A DNA stretch of 64,000 nucleotides from Kribbella kalugense. Its GTDB lineage: Bacteria > Actinomycetota > Actinomycetes > Propionibacteriales > Kribbellaceae. The position numbers were made by a program, and so were the translations under genes. The notes under the pieces are model-generated. The model saw nothing but the letters and a program-made list of their open reading frames with translations, had not been told where the DNA came from and did not search any database. The stretch is taken from the NCBI RefSeq assembly GCF_004365875.1, contig NZ_SODF01000001.1:868001-932000 (forward strand). The letters run 5' to 3'. Below, in pieces: positions 7,970 through 14,696 of the stretch (the stretch's first letter is position 1; each line of letters opens with the position of its first letter).

Positions 7970-8004
7970 CTGGTCCGGGACCAGGGTCAAAGGTCCCGGA
8001 CCAG
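7970..8004 (-). terminator. Strong hairpin, terminator of the hexosaminidase gene
   Basis: Perfect 13-bp stem CTGGTCCGGGACC/GGTCCCGGACCAG with a 9-base loop, 16 bases downstream of the stop of the gene ending at 8021. It lies about 60-95 bases ahead of the PPOX start. Confidence 0.7.
7984..7997 (-). promoter_or_regulatory. Candidate DevR/DosR box upstream of the PPOX gene
   Basis: GGGTCAAAGGTCCC agrees with about 10-11 of 14 positions of GGGACTNNAGTCCC and lies about 75-90 bp upstream of the PPOX start. It overlaps the terminator hairpin at 7970-8004, so the match may be a by-product of that stem. Confidence 0.3.
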
Positions 8005-8020
8005 CTCGGCGTCTGTCAGG

Positions 8021-10897
8021 TCAGAGGGTTGCGCACTGCCCTGACTTCGGGCCGGAGACCGAGTTGGGCCGGCCGGCGTTGGTCGGTGCGGGGGAGTTGC
8101 CCGTGCAGGACAGCGGCCCGCTGATGTGGTTGCCGGAGACAACCGTCGGGCCGGTGTTGTTCTGTACGGCGAGTGGTCCGCCGATCGTGGCTCCGTCGAT
8201 CGTCACCTGGCCCACCGAACCGCTGACCCTCACCGGACCCTTGACCGTCGTGGGCGCGCACTCACCGTTGCCGATCCAGACCCGAGTGCGACCGGTCACG
8301 CTGACCGGTCCGGCCACGGTGGTGCCACAGAGCAGAACGTTGCCTGCACCGGACGCGGTGACCGGTCCGCGGAGGTCAGATCCGGATGCGTAGAGTCCGG
8401 CACCGGCAGCCACGGTGATCGGTCCCGAGACAGTCGCGCCGTCGAAGCACGCGACGCCCGAGGACACGGTCAACGGGCCATTGTGCGTTCCGCTGAGCAT
8501 CGTCGTACAGGCCGGAACGCCGGTCGCGACGAACGGTACGACCCAGGTCTGGGCCTGACGGGTGTAGGTGACGGTCCCGTGATAGGTCCCGTCCGCCGGG
8601 TAGGTGTGGCTGCCGCTGACGGTCATCAGGCTTCTGCCCTGACGTTGGCTCGCCACGTAATCGCGTCCGGCGACAACGCCTGCCTCGGTCGGGGATCCGT
8701 CGCCCCAATCGATCGCGGCAGTGAACTCACCAGGCGGAAGCGAGCCGGCGGCCAGACGTCCAAGAGGTGCGTTGCTGACGATCCTGTCGACGCCGAAGCG
8801 GGCGACCGTGCCCATTGCCTCCGGAGCCCACGGGACCTGGGCGATCGAGCCGTAGTTCACATTTGCGAACGCCCAGCGAGGTCCGGCGACGCTGAGCCGT
8901 TGGACGTAGGAGTCGTAGTCCTGGGTCAGCACCTTCGGGGACCAAGCCTTCTCCAGGATGCCGGCCAGCCGCGGAAAGACCATGTACTCATTGGTGGCCA
9001 GTCCACGCATCTGCTCGCCCCAGATCGGCGCCTCGATACCGATGATGTCCGCGGCCTTCGGTCCGCCGTATGCCGGTTGCGCCCAGACGGAACGGTACTT
9101 CTCGTAGACCCACTCCGGGTCCCATGAGTACGCCTTGTCGAGCTCCGTCCGCGGGGTCCGGCCCGGCGAACCGTCGTACCCGAAGTCGAGGTACGCGTTC
9201 CACTCGGGGGTCGTGATGACTTTGCGGCCCTGGTTGAACCACTCGGGCTTGATCAGCGGGGGACCGCCGCCGGTGTAGTCCGACCAGTAGTGGTTGATGG
9301 AGGTCGAGCCTGGTGCGTAGCCCTCGATGGCGGGGTTCCAGCCCATCAGTCGCTTGCCGGCGGCGTTGACGATCGTCTCCATCTGACCGATCCACCACTT
9401 GTAGTCCTCGTGCGGCATGCCGATGGCCTCGTCGCCGCCGATATGGATGATCGGTCCGGGCGAGATCGCGGCCAGCTGTGCGATCGCGTCCCGCCAGAAC
9501 GCGAGCGCGCGCTGACTCGCCGGGTCGTTCGGGTTGGTACAGAACCGGTCGGTCTGGGTCTGGCCCTGGCAGCCCATGTTCGCGACGCCGCCCAGGGCGG
9601 TGATCGCCGCGTTGGCGTGGGCCGGGCCCTCGAGCTCGGGGACGATCTCGATGAACCGGTCGGCGGCGTACTTGACCAGGCCCTTGAAGTCCTCTTGCGT
9701 GTAGAAGCCCGCGATACAAGCCGCTCCGTTGCATCCGGTGCCGTCGAGCGTCGGGTAGCCCTTGATCTCCAGGCGCCAGGACTGGCCGTCGCTCAGGTGC
9801 AGGTGCAGCTGGTTGCCCTTCAGCGCCGCCAGTTGGTCGATCATGGAGCGGATCTCGGTCACTGACAGGAAGTTGCGGGCGGGGTCGAGCTGCAGCCCGC
9901 GATGTTCGTAGCGCGGGTAGTCCAGGACCGTGAGGGGCTGTGCGGTCCACGGCCCGGCGCCGGTGGTCGGGGAATTGATTGCTGCTGGCAACAGTTGCCG
10001 GAGGCTCTCGAATCCGTTGAACAAGCCGTGTGCTTGCGGCGCGACGATCTTCGCGCCGGCACTCGACACGGTGAGGGAGTAGCCCTCGGCTGTCTTGTCG
10101 GCCGGGAGGCCGGACACCGACCCGAGACTCAGCGCGATGTCGGATGCCGTCGCGGATCCTGTCGCCACGGGAAGTACGAATCCAGTCGCCGGACGCAGGT
10201 AGCCGGCGAGGACGTCAGCTGTGGCGGCGAGGGAGCTGCTGGAGACGACGATCCGGGACTTGTCCGTGAGTACCCACGGCTCGCCGCTCCCGGTCGTCTG
10301 CTTCACCGGGACGGGAATGATCTGCCCGACGACCGGCGCCGGCTTCGGGCCGGACCAGATCTCGAACTCGTTGATCGTGTACCCAACGGTCGACGTCGTG
10401 GCCAGGGCCTGCATCCGCACGCACGAGACCGGATCCTTGTGATCGATCACCTGCGAATCCTTGTCGCTCGGATTCGCCACATGGGTGACCGTCGACCAGG
10501 TCTGGCAGTCGGCGTCGGTCGACACCTGCAGGTCGTACTGCGTCGGCTTGGCCGGCGAAGTCCAGCGGGTGAACACCTCGTACACCGGAGCAGGTGTGGC
10601 CAGCTTGACCTGGAACCAGTCCTGCGTCGGGTCGTACCCCGAGCCGACCGACGCGTAGTTCGAGGTCCAGCCGTTGTGGACGAACACGTCGGTCGCGTTG
10701 GCGGGCGCGTACGTCAGTGCCGGTGCAGTCGTGCGTTGGGACTTGGCGGAGGCCACCGCGCCCGGCAGGAGAGCGAGGTTGACGCTCTCGGCAGGGGCGT
10801 CGGCGGAGGCGTGTCCCGTTGCCAGTGGGACCAGAGCTGTGGCCAGCAGCGCGCCGGTGATCAGGGCAGGGACGGACCTCAAGGACGAGAATTTCAC
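8021..10897 (-). CDS. Secreted GH20 beta-N-acetylhexosaminidase with CBM32-like and beta-helix domains
   Basis: The 958-residue protein starts with a Sec signal peptide (VKFSSLRS then a hydrophobic run to about residue 33, likely cut after ASA). A discoidin/CBM32-like domain covers about residues 40-182 (ending TINEFEIWSG). A GH20b cap (about 190-305) precedes the GH20 barrel, which begins YEHRGLQLDPARNF near 330 and carries the catalytic Asp-Glu pair 489-490 in IIHIGGDEA. A PKD-like piece (about 715-790) and a tail of GP-(I/L/V)-x-V repeats, probably a right-handed beta-helix, close the protein. It would release terminal N-acetylhexosamine from chitin oligomers or glycans outside the cell. 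The GTG at 10897 is chosen for AAGGAG 5 bases upstream. It is monocistronic, with a strong terminator. Confidence 0.9.
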   Translation of the reverse strand: MKFSSLRSVPALITGALLATALVPLATGHASADAPAESVNLALLPGAVASAKSQRTTAPALTYAPANATDVFVHNGWTSNYASVGSGYDPTQDWFQVKLATPAPVYEVFTRWTSPAKPTQYDLQVSTDADCQTWSTVTHVANPSDKDSQVIDHKDPVSCVRMQALATTSTVGYTINEFEIWSGPKPAPVVGQIIPVPVKQTTGSGEPWVLTDKSRIVVSSSSLAATADVLAGYLRPATGFVLPVATGSATASDIALSLGSVSGLPADKTAEGYSLTVSSAGAKIVAPQAHGLFNGFESLRQLLPAAINSPTTGAGPWTAQPLTVLDYPRYEHRGLQLDPARNFLSVTEIRSMIDQLAALKGNQLHLHLSDGQSWRLEIKGYPTLDGTGCNGAACIAGFYTQEDFKGLVKYAADRFIEIVPELEGPAHANAAITALGGVANMGCQGQTQTDRFCTNPNDPASQRALAFWRDAIAQLAAISPGPIIHIGGDEAIGMPHEDYKWWIGQMETIVNAAGKRLMGWNPAIEGYAPGSTSINHYWSDYTGGGPPLIKPEWFNQGRKVITTPEWNAYLDFGYDGSPGRTPRTELDKAYSWDPEWVYEKYRSVWAQPAYGGPKAADIIGIEAPIWGEQMRGLATNEYMVFPRLAGILEKAWSPKVLTQDYDSYVQRLSVAGPRWAFANVNYGSIAQVPWAPEAMGTVARFGVDRIVSNAPLGRLAAGSLPPGEFTAAIDWGDGSPTEAGVVAGRDYVASQRQGRSLMTVSGSHTYPADGTYHGTVTYTRQAQTWVVPFVATGVPACTTMLSGTHNGPLTVSSGVACFDGATVSGPITVAAGAGLYASGSDLRGPVTASGAGNVLLCGTTVAGPVSVTGRTRVWIGNGECAPTTVKGPVRVSGSVGQVTIDGATIGGPLAVQNNTGPTVVSGNHISGPLSCTGNSPAPTNAGRPNSVSGPKSGQCATL

Positions 10898-10999
10898 GTC
10901 ACTCCTTACCGTGCTGGGCGGTATCACGCGGACGTGGAGGGCGACCGTACGGCGATCCTCTCGCCCAACTCGCCGTACAGCAACGTCACCCGCGCGCCG

Positions 11000-11437
11000 T
11001 CACCGCCAGGCATCTCCCGGTGTCCGGACGTAGCGCGTCCAGACGTGCCGCCAGGGGATGACGGCGACGATGACGACGACGAAGGAACAGCTGAACAGCA
11101 CGTCGCCGGTCTCGGAGTCGAGGTCGTTGGAGATCAGGTGCGGGACCGCGACCGCACTGACCCAGATGACCTTCCAGATCACCTCGAACAACAGGATCGG
11201 CAGCATCCGGCCGGGGTATCTGAGTCCGAGGAAGGCCAGCAGCGACATCGCCGTCAGCATGCAGGCGACGGCTCCTGTCATCACGGGGAGGTCCTGGGCG
11301 TTGTTGAGGAGTAGCGGCCACTTGACGATGGCCAGACCCACTCCCCAGAACGCGTAGCCGAAACGCAGGACGTTCATGCGGCGAATAGACAGTTCGTTGT
11401 CGACGGTGGCCTTGTCTCGTACGTCGTAGTGGCTCAT
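11000..11437 (-). CDS. Four-helix integral membrane protein, function unknown
   Basis: The 145-residue protein has a short charged N-terminus (SHYDVRDKATVDNELSIRR) and four hydrophobic helices at about residues 23-43, 51-71, 78-98 and 110-130. I recognise no motif. It is divergent from the XRE-cupin regulator gene, with 68 bp between the starts, so control by that regulator is plausible. It lies just upstream of the hexosaminidase gene in the same direction, about 100 bp apart. Confidence 0.7.
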   Translation of the reverse strand: MSHYDVRDKATVDNELSIRRMNVLRFGYAFWGVGLAIVKWPLLLNNAQDLPVMTGAVACMLTAMSLLAFLGLRYPGRMLPILLFEVIWKVIWVSAVAVPHLISNDLDSETGDVLFSCSFVVVIVAVIPWRHVWTRYVRTPGDAWR

Positions 11438-11505
11438 GGCCCAAGGCTGGGGCTGCGCCGGCTGCTGACCTACGAAGGTTGCTGTTTGTGGGAAAGGGGC
11501 GTCAG

Positions 11506-12096
11506 ATGGGCCGCGTGGAGGACACCTCAGCGGCGGACAGCGCCGTCGTGCTCGATCGGGTCGGTGCCCGGCTCAAGCGACTCCGCACCCAGCGCCGGAT
11601 GACCCTCACCGATGTCGCGGACGCGACCGGCATCTCGAAGAGCACGATGTCGCGGCTCGAGACCGGACAGCGGCGGCCCACGCTGGAACTGCTGCTCGGG
11701 TTGTCGCATGCCTATCGGGTCCCGCTGGACGATCTCGTCGCGGCGCCGGAGGAGGGCGATCCACGGATCAGGCTGAGGCCCGGCCGGGTCAAGGGCCGGA
11801 CGGTGATCCCACTGACTCGGGAGCCGGCCGGCATGCAGGCCTGGAAGATCGTCATACCCGCCGGCAAGGTTGATCCAGAGCTGCGGGCCCATGACGGCGA
11901 CGAGTGGATCTACGTGTTGTCCGGCCGCCTGCGTCTCGTCCTCGGCGACGAGGACTGGGTGCTCGGACCAGGCGAGATCGCAGAGTTCAGCACCGAGGTC
12001 CCGCACTGGTTCGGTAGCTGCGGCGATGGGCCCGCGGAGATCCTGAGCATCTTCAGCCGCCCTGGTGAATCGATGAAGGTCAGAGTCTCCGACTAG
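11506..12096 (+). CDS. XRE-family regulator with C-terminal cupin
   Basis: The 196-residue protein joins an N-terminal helix-turn-helix of the Xre/Cro type (RVGARLKRLRTQRRMTLTDVADATGISKSTMSRLETGQRRPTL, about residues 16-60) to a cupin barrel (about 115-190) with DGDEWIYVLSGRLRLVLGDEDWVLGPGEIAEF. This architecture is typical of regulators that sense a small molecule in the cupin. The ATG at 11506 has GGAAAGGGG upstream with good spacing. The likely target is its own divergent promoter shared with the membrane protein gene. The effector is unknown. Confidence 0.85.
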   Translation: MGRVEDTSAADSAVVLDRVGARLKRLRTQRRMTLTDVADATGISKSTMSRLETGQRRPTLELLLGLSHAYRVPLDDLVAAPEEGDPRIRLRPGRVKGRTVIPLTREPAGMQAWKIVIPAGKVDPELRAHDGDEWIYVLSGRLRLVLGDEDWVLGPGEIAEFSTEVPHWFGSCGDGPAEILSIFSRPGESMKVRVSD

Positions 12097-12119
12097 CGGC
12101 TGTCCGACGCGCAGACAGG

Positions 12120-12137
12120 TTGGCAAGCGTTTGCCGA
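12120..12137. promoter_or_regulatory. LacI-family-type operator palindrome
   Basis: TTGGCAAGCGTTTGCCGA matches 16 of 18 positions of the common LacI/CcpA-type palindrome TTGGCAAACGTTTGCCAA, with the central CG intact. It lies 54-71 bp upstream of the Gfo/Idh/MocA dehydrogenase start. The TTGGCA could also be a -35 with CATAGG (12143-12148) as -10, which would let a repressor block polymerase. No LacI gene is in the window. Confidence 0.6.
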
Positions 12138-12190
12138 ACTGGCATAGGGTGAGTTGCAGTCGAAGCGTTGCCGAGTCTGGAGGAATTCGA

Positions 12191-13243
12191 GTGACTTCCA
12201 CGCACGCCGTCAGGTTCGCCGCCGTCGGGCTTGATCACGCGCATATCTTCGGTCAGGTCGCGGGGTTGATCGAGGCCGGTGCGGAGTTCGTCGGGATGGC
12301 GACCGATGACCCGTCCGTCGCGATTGCGACCCGGCTCCGGGAGCGGTACCCGGACGTTCCGCTGGTCGAGAGTCCCGACGAGCTGATCAACTCCGACGGG
12401 ATCGATCTGATCGTGACCGCCGCCGTACCGGATCGACGCGGTGAGATCGCCGTCGCCGCGCTGCGAGCCGGCAAGGACGTCGTGACCGACAAGCCCGGCT
12501 GCGTCAGCCTCGAGGAGCTGGATGAGATCGAGAAGGCGGTCAGCCAGAGCGGGCGGTTCTGGTCGGTGACGTTCTCCGAGCGGTTCGAAGTACCGAGCGT
12601 GATCAAGGCCGGTGAGCTGGTCCGCGAGGGCAAGATCGGGACCGTCGTACAGACTCTCGGCATCGGGCCGCACCGCGTCGGGGACCGCGACCATCTCGGT
12701 GGTGGCGCCGGCCGGCCCGACTGGTTCTACGACAAGAACCGGTACGGCGGGATTCTGACCGATATCGCGTCGCACCAGATCGACCAGTTCCTCTGGTTCA
12801 CCGGCGCGCGGACCGCGGAGGTCGTTGCCAGTACGGTCGGGAACTTCGCCAACCCGGACGAGCCGGGTCTGCAGGACTTCGGTGAGATCCTGCTGCGCAG
12901 CGAGAACGCGCAGGGCTACATCCGGGTCGACTGGTACACGCCGAAGGGGTTGCCGACCTGGGGTGACGGGCGGCTGATGATCCTCGGTACCGACGGGTTC
13001 ATCGAGTTGCGCAAGTACGTCGACATCGCGGGCCGCGACGGTGGCGACCACCTGTTCCTGGTCAACCAGGAAGGTACGCAGTACATCGACTGCTCGGACG
13101 TCAAGACCACCTACTACACCGACCTGGTTCGCGACGTACAGGAACGGACCACGTCGGCCGCGCCGCAGGAGCACACCTTCGAAACCATGCGCCTGGCGTT
13201 GACGGCCCAGCAGCAGGCGGCCGTCCGTGGAGCGGCTCGTTGA
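12191..13243 (+). CDS. Gfo/Idh/MocA-family NAD(P)-dependent oxidoreductase
   Basis: The 350-residue enzyme begins HAVRFAAVGLDHAHIFGQVAGLIEAGAEFVG, a Rossmann fold in which GLDHAH replaces the usual GxGxxG, as in a subgroup of this family. The catalytic-lysine motif is TDKPGCVS (about residue 101), and YGGILTDIASHQIDQFLWF carries the conserved Asp/His of the substrate domain. Such enzymes oxidise sugars, inositols or related polyols with NAD. The GTG at 12191 follows GGAGGAATTCGA, a clear ribosome site. A LacI-type operator lies upstream, consistent with carbohydrate induction. The sugar is not identifiable. Confidence 0.8.
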   Translation: MTSTHAVRFAAVGLDHAHIFGQVAGLIEAGAEFVGMATDDPSVAIATRLRERYPDVPLVESPDELINSDGIDLIVTAAVPDRRGEIAVAALRAGKDVVTDKPGCVSLEELDEIEKAVSQSGRFWSVTFSERFEVPSVIKAGELVREGKIGTVVQTLGIGPHRVGDRDHLGGGAGRPDWFYDKNRYGGILTDIASHQIDQFLWFTGARTAEVVASTVGNFANPDEPGLQDFGEILLRSENAQGYIRVDWYTPKGLPTWGDGRLMILGTDGFIELRKYVDIAGRDGGDHLFLVNQEGTQYIDCSDVKTTYYTDLVRDVQERTTSAAPQEHTFETMRLALTAQQQAAVRGAAR

Positions 13244-13282
13244 GCTAGTGCCTCGTCCAGAACGGTTGGGGTCGTAACGCCA

Positions 13283-13301
13283 GCGGGTCGGCCCGACCCG
13301 C
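13283..13301 (+). terminator. Terminator hairpin after the dehydrogenase
   Basis: GCGGGTC/GACCCGC stem with a 5-base loop (9 bp if the loop is closed fully), 40 bases after the stop at 13243. Confidence 0.5.
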
Positions 13302-13570
13302 CGTCGCCTCACTCCGACCGACGGTCACGACCGAGGTGGGGAGGGTTGTGCACCCAGAACGGCACGAAATCCTCCCCGAGTTGGCTCTGGTGCCGTGTGT
13401 GTGGGCGGTGCCGGAGGGTGTCGAGGGTCGTCCGTGACCGGGCAGGTGGACAGGTAGTGTCGGGCAGCCGGTAGTACACCTGAGTGTGAAGGTGGCCGCG
13501 CGTACGGTGTATCGGAGGTGTACTACCTGTCGGGCTGCAGATTTACCTCCTGAGCCCTTCCCGCCCGGCG
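13302..13570. other. Gene-free stretch with nested inverted repeats
   Basis: No gene is supported here. The main signal is at 13450-13538. The arms GGTAGTACACCT (13470-13481) and AGGTGTACTACC (13516-13527) form a perfect 12-bp stem, extended outward by GCAGCC (13464-13469) and GGCTGC (13533-13538) across a 5-base bulge. A second left arm, ACAGGTAGT (13450-13458), can instead pair with ACTACCTGT (13522-13530), which overlaps the first right arm. The two pairings are mutually exclusive. The element lies 33 bases downstream of the SnoaL stop and could be a terminator, an RNA switch or a remnant of a small mobile repeat. A weaker pair GGGGAGG/CCTCCCC brackets about 13338-13377. Confidence 0.55.
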
Positions 13571-14038
13571 CTAGACGTTCATGGGGCGCGTCTCGGTCCA
13601 GTCGACGAGCAGCTTGCGCTCGGCGAAGTACCACGTGCCGTCCTGCTTGACGTACTGGTCCAGGTAGCGGATCGAGGCGACCATCAGGGTCCGTGAGCCG
13701 TCGTCGCCGATGGTGACGTGGTGGGCGATCGTGTAGCACTCGCCGGACGCGTTGTTGCCGTCGACAACGACTGTGCTCTGGCCGTTGAAGTGCGTGGTCG
13801 CGGCGTACTGGTTGAGGTCGTCGAAGACCGGCGCCAGTGCGTCGCGGCCGCGCAACTCCTGCGTGGGTACGTCGGACTTCGCGTCCATGTAGACGACGAA
13901 GCGGGTGTCCTCGGTGAACAGAGCCTGCTGGCCCTTGGCGTCGCGGCGGTCCGCGCAGTGCGCGTAGGCGTCGAACAGCTCGCGCAGAGCGAGACGGTCG
14001 GCGGCTTCTTCGGGGGAGATGGTGGTGTGCGACCTCAT
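13571..14038 (-). CDS. SnoaL/NTF2-like protein
   Basis: The 155-residue protein has the NTF2-like cone fold of the SnoaL_4 type: an N-terminal helix LALRELFDAYAHCADRRDAKGQQALFTEDTRFVVYMD, the GRDALAPVFDDL segment, and strands ending IRYLDQYVKQDGTWYFAERKLLVDW. The family covers small isomerases, cyclases, dehydratases and ligand-binding proteins. The His/Asp pair expected in active members is not assigned with certainty. It is divergent from a TetR gene and shares with it a palindromic operator only 8 bases from its ATG. Repression by that TetR protein is therefore likely. Confidence 0.8.
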   Translation of the reverse strand: MRSHTTISPEEAADRLALRELFDAYAHCADRRDAKGQQALFTEDTRFVVYMDAKSDVPTQELRGRDALAPVFDDLNQYAATTHFNGQSTVVVDGNNASGECYTIAHHVTIGDDGSRTLMVASIRYLDQYVKQDGTWYFAERKLLVDWTETRPMNV

Positions 14039-14045
14039 TCTGCTA

Positions 14046-14061
14046 ATTTACACCTGTAAAA
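14046..14061. promoter_or_regulatory. TetR-type palindromic operator in a divergent promoter
   Basis: TTTACA-CC-TGTAAA (14047-14060) is a perfect 6+2+6 palindrome in the 45-bp gap between the SnoaL and TetR starts and stands out as AT-rich in this GC-rich DNA. TAAAAT (14057-14062) and, on the other strand, TAAATT are plausible -10 hexamers, so the operator overlaps both promoters. Confidence 0.7.
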
Positions 14062-14083
14062 TAGCGACCGCCAGAGGAGTGCG

Positions 14084-14644
14084 ATGAGGGATCCGCGGAT
14101 GGCACGGACCGATCGCGCCCTGGCAGACGCCGTACTGCGCCTTGCCGCCGAGCGCCCGGTGTCCCGGATCAGCGTCGCCGAGCTGACCGAGGCGGCCGGC
14201 GTCACGCGGCCGACGTTCTACAACCGGTACCGCAGTCCGCTGGAGCTCCTGCTCACGGTCCTGGACGCCGACCTGGCGACTGTCTACCAACGTGAGGCCG
14301 AGTGGCGGGCGGCCGAACGACCGTCCAGCAACGAGGCACTCCGCCGTGCGACCGCGGAGGTGGTCGACCATGTCGCCCGCTTCGCCGGCGTCTACCGCCA
14401 CACCCTCGACGATCCAGCGGACCGCGGGGTCTACGAGGCGCTGGTGCGCCACTTCACCGACTACAGCCTGACCTTCATGGCCAGCGCGGATCTCCCACCC
14501 GGCAATCGCGCTCTGATGGCCCAATTCGTCTCCCACGGCTTCGCCGGCGCGATCAAGGCCTGGCTGACCGACGGCACCCTCACCACCGACGACCTGGTAA
14601 CCGCTGTGACCGCCTGCGCGCCGACCTGGTGGCAGGTGGTTTGA
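14084..14644 (+). CDS. TetR-family transcriptional regulator
   Basis: The 186-residue regulator has an N-terminal helix-turn-helix (DRALADAVLRLAAERPVSRISVAELTEAAGVTRPTFYNRYRSPLELL, about residues 9-55) with the typical recognition helix TRPTFYNRY, and an all-helical ligand domain resembling the TetR_C_7/Rv0302-like group. Its ATG has GAGGAG upstream with normal spacing. It probably represses itself and the divergent SnoaL gene through the palindrome at 14046-14061. The MFS gene 52 bp downstream may belong to the same response, which would suit a toxic-compound sensor; that link is inference. Confidence 0.85.
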   Translation: MRDPRMARTDRALADAVLRLAAERPVSRISVAELTEAAGVTRPTFYNRYRSPLELLLTVLDADLATVYQREAEWRAAERPSSNEALRRATAEVVDHVARFAGVYRHTLDDPADRGVYEALVRHFTDYSLTFMASADLPPGNRALMAQFVSHGFAGAIKAWLTDGTLTTDDLVTAVTACAPTWWQVV

Positions 14645-14696
14645 CCCGTGGGGTACACGGGTTCGATGGAGGTCGGGCGCGCGGAGCATCGGTGGC

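Noticed and set aside
8376..8708. Separate small gene within the GH20 tail
   Set aside because: The reading is in another frame of the minus strand, is rich in Arg and has no start signal; the GH20 frame explains the region.
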